Origin: an uncultured Collinsella sp. | Lineage (GTDB): Bacteria > Actinomycetota > Coriobacteriia > Coriobacteriales > Coriobacteriaceae | Direction: 5' to 3' | NCBI GenBank assembly: GCA_959019945.1 | Contig: CAUEQD010000027.1 | Span: 1-27,033 of the forward strand | DNA length: 27,033 nt | Part shown: piece by piece, positions 22,686 through 27,033 of the stretch | Layout of the letters: every line of letters starts with the position of its first letter | How positions within the stretch are numbered: the stretch's first letter is position 1 | Position numbers and translations under genes: made by a program | The notes under the pieces: generated by a model | What the model saw: only the letters and a program-made list of their open reading frames with translations | Databases searched by the model: none | What the model was told of the DNA's origin: nothing

Positions 22686-23228
22686 TTACTTGTCGTCGTT
22701 CAGATTTTGCTTGATGTCGTCCGCGGCATCGGCGGCGTGATTCATAAGGTTGTTGATGCTGCCGGGCACGTCGCCGTCGCTGTCGATGCGGTAGCGCATG
22801 CCAAAGAACAGGCCAATCAGCATCAGCCAAATCGTAGCGCCCCAGGCAAACAGGGCGATGATGGGGATCAGGATGGGGATGTTGAGGATGATCGCATCGC
22901 GGCGCGTGGCGATAAACTTGGTGTCCAGGCTCAGGCGGAAGAGCTTTTTGAGGTACTCCCATACGCTGTCCATCTTCTTGGAGAAGTCGGTCTTTTCGCT
23001 CGACTTCTCGTAGGCGGCCTGCGCGGCGACCATCTCGGCTGAGGGCTCATCGACTGGCGCGGACTCGGTGGCGGCGTGCGCCGACGTGGTCTGCGTCTTG
23101 CCCTGCGACTCGAGCCAAATGATGGCGTCCAAAACGTTGCCGTCGGCGGCGTCGAGCGCGGCCTTGGCATCGGTGTAGCTCACGTTGCACTTGGTGCGGA
23201 TGGTTTCAACTTTTTCGAGGTCGTCCAT
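22686..23228 (-). CDS. UBA-like (DUF4342-type) membrane protein
   Basis: This 180-residue protein begins with a UBA/EF-Ts-like three-helix domain, residues 1-42 (VETIRTKCNVSYTDAKAALDA and DGNVLDAIIWLE). A Ser/Ala/Glu linker follows, then a basic amphipathic stretch (KKMDSVWEYLKKLFRLS) and one or two hydrophobic helices at about 112-143, with a polar acidic tail. The arrangement matches DUF4342-type proteins, whose role is unknown. It leads the operon with the two-component genes, so it may be their sensor partner or target. AAAGGACAGG lies before the ATG. The UBA-like part could bind a protein or peptide, which is inference. Confidence 0.82.
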   Translation of the reverse strand: MDDLEKVETIRTKCNVSYTDAKAALDAADGNVLDAIIWLESQGKTQTTSAHAATESAPVDEPSAEMVAAQAAYEKSSEKTDFSKKMDSVWEYLKKLFRLSLDTKFIATRRDAIILNIPILIPIIALFAWGATIWLMLIGLFFGMRYRIDSDGDVPGSINNLMNHAADAADDIKQNLNDDK

Positions 23229-23345
23229 GACCTGTCCTTTCGTTCGATGGGCGCGACGCCGGGCGATTGCCCGGGCGCGAGCGTTACGTTCGGCGGCCTG
23301 CGTTGCGCGGCGCCGCCCCGCCCTTGGTCGAACTCTATAGTGCAG

Positions 23346-23373
23346 GTTATAGATTAAGCGATTCTTGAGCCAA
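23346..23373 (-). promoter_or_regulatory. Promoter for the membrane protein/two-component operon
   Basis: On the minus strand TTGGCT (23373-23368) and TATAAC (23351-23346) are spaced by 16 bases, about 118 bases before the start codon. The leader contains a CCGGGC-GATT-GCCCGG hairpin near 23253-23268. The divergent gap 23229-23560 also holds the MutT promoter. I see nothing else firm in it. Confidence 0.45.
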
Positions 23374-23521
23374 GATTAATGTTGGATGAGTTTTTGGGTG
23401 GCGGTGGGAAAAGTATCAGATCTCGATAGCGGGGGATGGGGTGCTGGTAGTAAAGCGGTGTCAAGGGTTGGTCGAGCGGGCGGTTTTTAGGCGACTGGGA
23501 CATGGCGGGCGGTCGATCACC

Positions 23522-23527
23522 TATACT
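23522..23527 (+). promoter_or_regulatory. -10 element for the mutT-type gene
   Basis: TATACT lies 34 bases before the start codon at 23561. The -35 region has no good match. The 5' leader would be short, about 27 bases, with GGAGAGGTG as ribosome site. Confidence 0.45.
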
Positions 23528-23560
23528 GGTTGGGCTCAACTGGAGAGGTGATAGCTAGTT

Positions 23561-23956
23561 ATGAAATCAATCAATGTTGCAGCGGCGATTATTCAGAAGG
23601 ACGGAAAAATCCTGAGTTGCCAGCGCGGCTATGGAGAATTTAAAGATGGCTGGGAGTTTCCGGGCGGCAAGCTCGAGCCGGGCGAGACCGGCGAGCAGGC
23701 GATCGTGCGCGAGATTCAGGAGGAACTCGAGGTCACGATCGGCAATCTCGACTATCTGTGCACGGTTGAGCACGATTACGAGACGTTCCACCTGTCGATG
23801 CAGTGCTACCTGGCTAATATCCTTTCGGGGGAGTTCAAAGAGCACGCCCACGAGGACATGAAGTGGCTCGATACCAATAACCTGTGGGATGTCGATTGGC
23901 TTCCGGCGGACGTTAAAGTCGTTAGGGAACTCGAAAAGAAACTCGGGCTTAAGTAA
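23561..23956 (+). CDS. MutT-type Nudix (d)NTP pyrophosphohydrolase
   Basis: This 131-residue protein has the full Nudix box GGKLEPGETGEQAIVREIQ-EEL (G-x5-E-x7-R-E-x2-E-E) at residues 27-49. It is of the size and layout of MutT, which removes 8-oxo-dGTP and similar nucleotides from the pool. The N-terminus VAAAIIQKDGKILSCQRG and the end FPGGKLE and WLPADVKVV fit this group (also called CTP/8-oxo-dGTP pyrophosphohydrolases). It stands alone between its own promoter and a bidirectional terminator. The precise nucleotide substrate cannot be told. Confidence 0.93.
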   Translation: MKSINVAAAIIQKDGKILSCQRGYGEFKDGWEFPGGKLEPGETGEQAIVREIQEELEVTIGNLDYLCTVEHDYETFHLSMQCYLANILSGEFKEHAHEDMKWLDTNNLWDVDWLPADVKVVRELEKKLGLK

Positions 23957-23958
23957 GC

Positions 23959-23998
23959 AAAAAGGAGCGGGCGCCACATGGGCGACCCACTCCTTTTT
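23959..23998. terminator. Bidirectional terminator between the mutT-type and helicase genes
   Basis: AAAAAGGAG at 23959-23967 pairs with CTCCTTTTT at 23990-23998, and GGG (23969-23971) with CCC (23986-23988) inside. The run of T on either strand suits both convergent genes. Confidence 0.85.
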
Positions 23999-23999
23999 G

Positions 24000-26933
24000 T
24001 TACTCTGTCTCACTCAGATCGCTGAGCATAAACTCGTAAATGTCCTGACGCACGGGCGCATTGAGCTCATATTCGATTTCGACGGCGTTGTCGCCGCTCT
24101 TAGTTTTAATAGCTTCGAACTCGCCGGTCGGATGCATTTCGCCTAAGAAATAGAACTCCCCACCGCCCTTATCGTCCTTGTTCTTACGCATAAACAAATA
24201 CGTCTTCAGGCCGTTTCCTGGCCATGTCTGCAGTCGCTGAATCTCGGGGGAGTTGAGCGTGCGGTTGTTCTTAGAGATTGCAACTAGCTTACTCGGCGAA
24301 ACAAAGCGGTCTTCATACTGAATGGACTCGCTAATGTCGGGTGCCTTGTCATAGTTAATAAATACGGGGAATGTATTGGTCTTCTCGTCGTAGAAGTAGC
24401 CGCCAAGATTTTGGCCGTTGATGCTCTTTTCCCAGTTCATCAAGCGGCAAACCTCTTCGTATGTGTACTTGGCGTTGAGAACGAAATTTGTGTTTTCGTA
24501 CGTCTCGGCATAGTCGAGTCGGTTGCGCGCAATACCAAAATCCAGCACCTCGAGAATCTGGCGCTTGAACTCTGCGTTGCGCAGGGCGGTCGCAAACGCT
24601 TCGGTCAGACGAGGTCCGGCTCCATCGTCAATAAGCAGGGAAACGAAATCCTTAGGAGTGGCAAAGTCGCCCTTAAGGACTGCGATTGCCGACCTAACGG
24701 CGCTGTCCTTAAGCTGTGCGCGGTAGTTCCTAAGCGCAGCCTCGCGCATATGCCGGTAGCCCTCGTGTCCGGCTTCGACGAGCGTTTGAAGCAAATAGAG
24801 GTCTTCAAATCGCTTGCCCGCGGCGAGCTTTTGAGAAATAAATTTGAGAATCTTGGTTTGATCAGAGGAAAAATGGACTGTGTAGCCCGGCTCGTATTTG
24901 GAAAGAAATGCGTGGTAGGACCCCAGACCGCTGTTCTTGAAGATAAGCAGCGGATCGATGGAGCCATTACGATCAAATTCGAGCAGCGATGGAATCTTGC
25001 CGAGTTTCTGACGCAAGTCGAGATATTCGTTCTTCAAAAATCTGACGGAGGTAAAGTCGCCGCCGTCGATGGCCTTATAGATGCGAGCTTCGGAAATACG
25101 ATCGAAGCTTACCGTTGAGCATCCGGGGATCGCCGAATCGCTCTCTTGGACGAGACGACGCAGACGGTCTTTGTTGTACGTCTTGTCACCCGAAAGCGCG
25201 ATGGGCACCAAGAAGTTGCTCTGGTAATTGCCAATAAAGTCTAGTACCAGTGCGTATTCCTTGCCATCATTCAGGCGCAAACCTCGTCCGAGCTGTTGAA
25301 CAAAGATGATTGCGGAGTCGGTGCGTCGAAGCATGATGATCTGATTGAGCGAGGGGATGTCGACGCCCTCGTTCATGATATCGACCGAGAAAATGTACTC
25401 GAGCTCGCCGGCTTCAAGTTGGCTGATCGCGGCATCGCGGACTTCATCGGAATCTTGACCGCTAATCGCAGCCGTTCGATATCCGAGAACGTTGAATTTG
25501 CGCGACAGTTCTTCGGCCTCGGCGTTTCGATTGCAGAAAATTAAGCCCCTGCGGTTGCTTTTGGCGACGCTATATTCTTCGATCTTCTCGGTGATGTGAC
25601 GCACACGTTTATCGGACGTCAAACGCCCGAACAGAGCGGTATCTTCGACCGTCTCATCGTCAATCTCCAGATCGTGAATGCCAAAATAATGGAAGGGGGC
25701 TAGCATCTCTTCGGCCAAAGCGTCCTGCAGCGTGATCTGGAACGCGATGACGTGATTGAAAAGGGCAAAGACGTCGTAGCCGTCGGTGCGATTAGGTGTA
25801 GCGGTCATGCCCAGATAAAACCTAGGCGTAAAGTACGACATGATGGATTGGTAGCTCTGAGATCCCGTGCGGTGGGCCTCGTCGATGACGATGTAGTCGA
25901 ACTCATCGGGACGGAAACCGCTCAGATGTTTGGCGACCGAAGAACACATGGCAAACACGCAGGTGGCATTGCTTATATTCTTGCCAGTTTGATAGGTGTC
26001 GAACGTATAGGTACTACCTAAGAGCCGTTCGTAGCTTACACGGGAGGCGTCTATAATGCGTCGGCGGTGCGCAAGAAAGAGGATGCGCCGGGGTTTAGTT
26101 GCGAGCACGTCGAACGCCGAAAGGAAGGTCTTGCCAGTGCCGGTTGCCGAGACCAGCAATGCACGGGTCTCGCCCTTGCGGTGGATTACGCCGAGCGCCT
26201 CAAGGGCGCGCTGCTGCATTTTATTGGGCTTGATTTCTTCGAGGTCGTTCGTGGTTGGGCTAACAGTTGCCTGGAACGTCGGTTTCGATTTGGGCTTTGA
26301 CGGATGTGCCGATCGATATGCGGCATAGTTCTCAATCCAGTCTTGGGAAAGCAAAACGGTTGAGGTGTCGTTCCACAACGAATTGAACTCGCCCCTCAGT
26401 TCGCTGAGTAGGCGGCTGTTCTCGACAGTCTGGTACAGCACGTTCCATTCTTTATTACAGGTGAGGGCGGTCTGCGTCATGTTCGAGCTGCCGACGATGA
26501 CCGTGCTGGTTTCGCCCTTATCAAAAATGTATCCCTTGGCATGCAGATTACCCTGGAATACGCGAACTTCCATGTTGTCGTATTCCAGGAGCTTGCGAAA
26601 GGCATCGGGTGAGTTGAAGTTGAGATAGGTGGACGTGAGCAGCCTGCCCTTAATGCCACGCTGCTTGAGCTCCTGGAACGTCTCGACCAGGATTTGAAGG
26701 CCGCCGTCTGCAACAAACGCTACGCAAAAGTCAAAAGAGCCGCAGGTTGAGAGCTGCTCCTTGATAACGGATAGTAGTGTTCCGCCTGTCGCCTTTGAGT
26801 TGGCGATGAGCTTGGGTGAATCGTTCTCGCGTGCAAGCGAGTCGAATTCAATATCAATCTGCTGCTGCGTAGTCATCCCGGCCAAACTGAGTATTTGCTC
26901 GCTTGAGCACTGTTGAATATCGCGAAACAGCAC
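24000..26933 (-). CDS. Phospholipase-D-like nuclease/DEAD-DEAH helicase/DUF3427-type protein
   Basis: This protein of up to 977 residues has three parts. Residues about 40-200 form a PLD-like domain with a single HKD motif, His131, Lys133 and Asp138 (HAKGYIFD), and GSSNMT at 148-153. A superfamily 2 helicase follows: Walker A SATGTGKT at 262-269, DEAH at 351-354, MTATP at 376-380, and motif VI QQLGRGLRL at 546-554. The C-terminal 300 residues fit DUF3427. Relatives are found in genomic islands and may act in defence or DNA repair, but I know of no proven reaction. The GTG at 26933 and an ATG at 26876 are both possible starts, and neither has a good ribosome site. One sample line is about 52% G+C, against about 68% in a hisD line, which suggests acquisition by transfer. 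Confidence 0.85.
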   Translation of the reverse strand: MLFRDIQQCSSEQILSLAGMTTQQQIDIEFDSLARENDSPKLIANSKATGGTLLSVIKEQLSTCGSFDFCVAFVADGGLQILVETFQELKQRGIKGRLLTSTYLNFNSPDAFRKLLEYDNMEVRVFQGNLHAKGYIFDKGETSTVIVGSSNMTQTALTCNKEWNVLYQTVENSRLLSELRGEFNSLWNDTSTVLLSQDWIENYAAYRSAHPSKPKSKPTFQATVSPTTNDLEEIKPNKMQQRALEALGVIHRKGETRALLVSATGTGKTFLSAFDVLATKPRRILFLAHRRRIIDASRVSYERLLGSTYTFDTYQTGKNISNATCVFAMCSSVAKHLSGFRPDEFDYIVIDEAHRTGSQSYQSIMSYFTPRFYLGMTATPNRTDGYDVFALFNHVIAFQITLQDALAEEMLAPFHYFGIHDLEIDDETVEDTALFGRLTSDKRVRHITEKIEEYSVAKSNRRGLIFCNRNAEAEELSRKFNVLGYRTAAISGQDSDEVRDAAISQLEAGELEYIFSVDIMNEGVDIPSLNQIIMLRRTDSAIIFVQQLGRGLRLNDGKEYALVLDFIGNYQSNFLVPIALSGDKTYNKDRLRRLVQESDSAIPGCSTVSFDRISEARIYKAIDGGDFTSVRFLKNEYLDLRQKLGKIPSLLEFDRNGSIDPLLIFKNSGLGSYHAFLSKYEPGYTVHFSSDQTKILKFISQKLAAGKRFEDLYLLQTLVEAGHEGYRHMREAALRNYRAQLKDSAVRSAIAVLKGDFATPKDFVSLLIDDGAGPRLTEAFATALRNAEFKRQILEVLDFGIARNRLDYAETYENTNFVLNAKYTYEEVCRLMNWEKSINGQNLGGYFYDEKTNTFPVFINYDKAPDISESIQYEDRFVSPSKLVAISKNNRTLNSPEIQRLQTWPGNGLKTYLFMRKNKDDKGGGEFYFLGEMHPTGEFEAIKTKSGDNAVEIEYELNAPVRQDIYEFMLSDLSETE

Positions 26934-26951
26934 CGCCGATATCGCGCTTGG

Positions 26952-26985
26952 GCACCGGGGCCGACACTGGCCCCGGTGCTTTTTT
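26952..26985 (+). terminator. Strong plus-strand terminator without a plus-strand gene before it
   Basis: GCACCGGGGCC at 26952-26962 pairs perfectly with 26969-26979 around GACACT, and six T residues follow at 26980-26985. The T-run is on the plus strand only. The region to its left is the minus-strand helicase gene. The remaining bases to the window end contain a short palindrome, GGCGCGC-A-GCGCGCC at 27009-27023, and nothing else I can call. Confidence 0.85.
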
Positions 26986-27033
26986 ATTAGAGGCTTTAGC
27001 CTGTGCGGGGCGCGCAGCGCGCCGCATCAGAAA

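Overview
The window is a stretch of G+C-rich bacterial chromosome. Gene content, the mannose-family PTS, a stand-alone PTS IIB, a HisZ-HisG fusion and abundant palindromic intergenic repeats suggest a gut Coriobacteriia, most likely Collinsella or a close relative. That assignment is recognition from sequence, not a database result. Shine-Dalgarno sites are clear for most genes, many genes overlap or are tightly spaced, and strong rho-independent terminators are frequent.

Layout. 1-3555 looks like a sugar-amine (Amadori product) region: the tail of a mannose-family PTS IID gene, a terminator, an MFS transporter, an operator-bearing intergenic region, a FrlB/GfrF-like SIS-domain deglycase and a FrlC-like TIM-barrel epimerase. 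3556-3881 holds palindromic repeats and a leader hairpin. 3882-11956 is a histidine operon in the order hisZ-hisG (one fused gene), hisD, hisC, hisB, hisH, hisA, hisF, hisI, hisE, with a 94-base folded element between hisF and hisI. A convergent PHP-type histidinol phosphatase (11984-12895) supplies the one step the operon lacks, so the whole path from PRPP and ATP to histidine is encoded here.

13195-18612 carries plus-strand housekeeping genes: a stand-alone LarC C-terminal domain, a YfcE-like phosphodiesterase, mazG, enolase, a FtsB/DivIC-like division protein and a Ppx/GppA phosphatase. 18613-19042 is a repeat-rich gap ending in tRNA-Leu(UAA) on the minus strand, with the tRNA tail and terminator duplicated 196 bases away. 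Next come a membrane-anchored helical protein (minus), an orphan PTS IIB with a VOC-fold protein (plus), a minus-strand operon of a UBA-like membrane protein, an OmpR-type regulator and a histidine kinase, and a MutT Nudix hydrolase (plus). The window ends with a 977-residue phospholipase-D/helicase/DUF3427-type protein (minus) whose base composition is clearly less G+C-rich than its neighbours.

The best candidates for new biology are the HisZ-HisG fusion, the PTS-linked Amadori cluster with its paired operators, the orphan IIB plus VOC pair, the tRNA-Leu tail duplication, the hisF-hisI folded element, and the PLD-helicase with an orphan plus-strand terminator at its 5' side.
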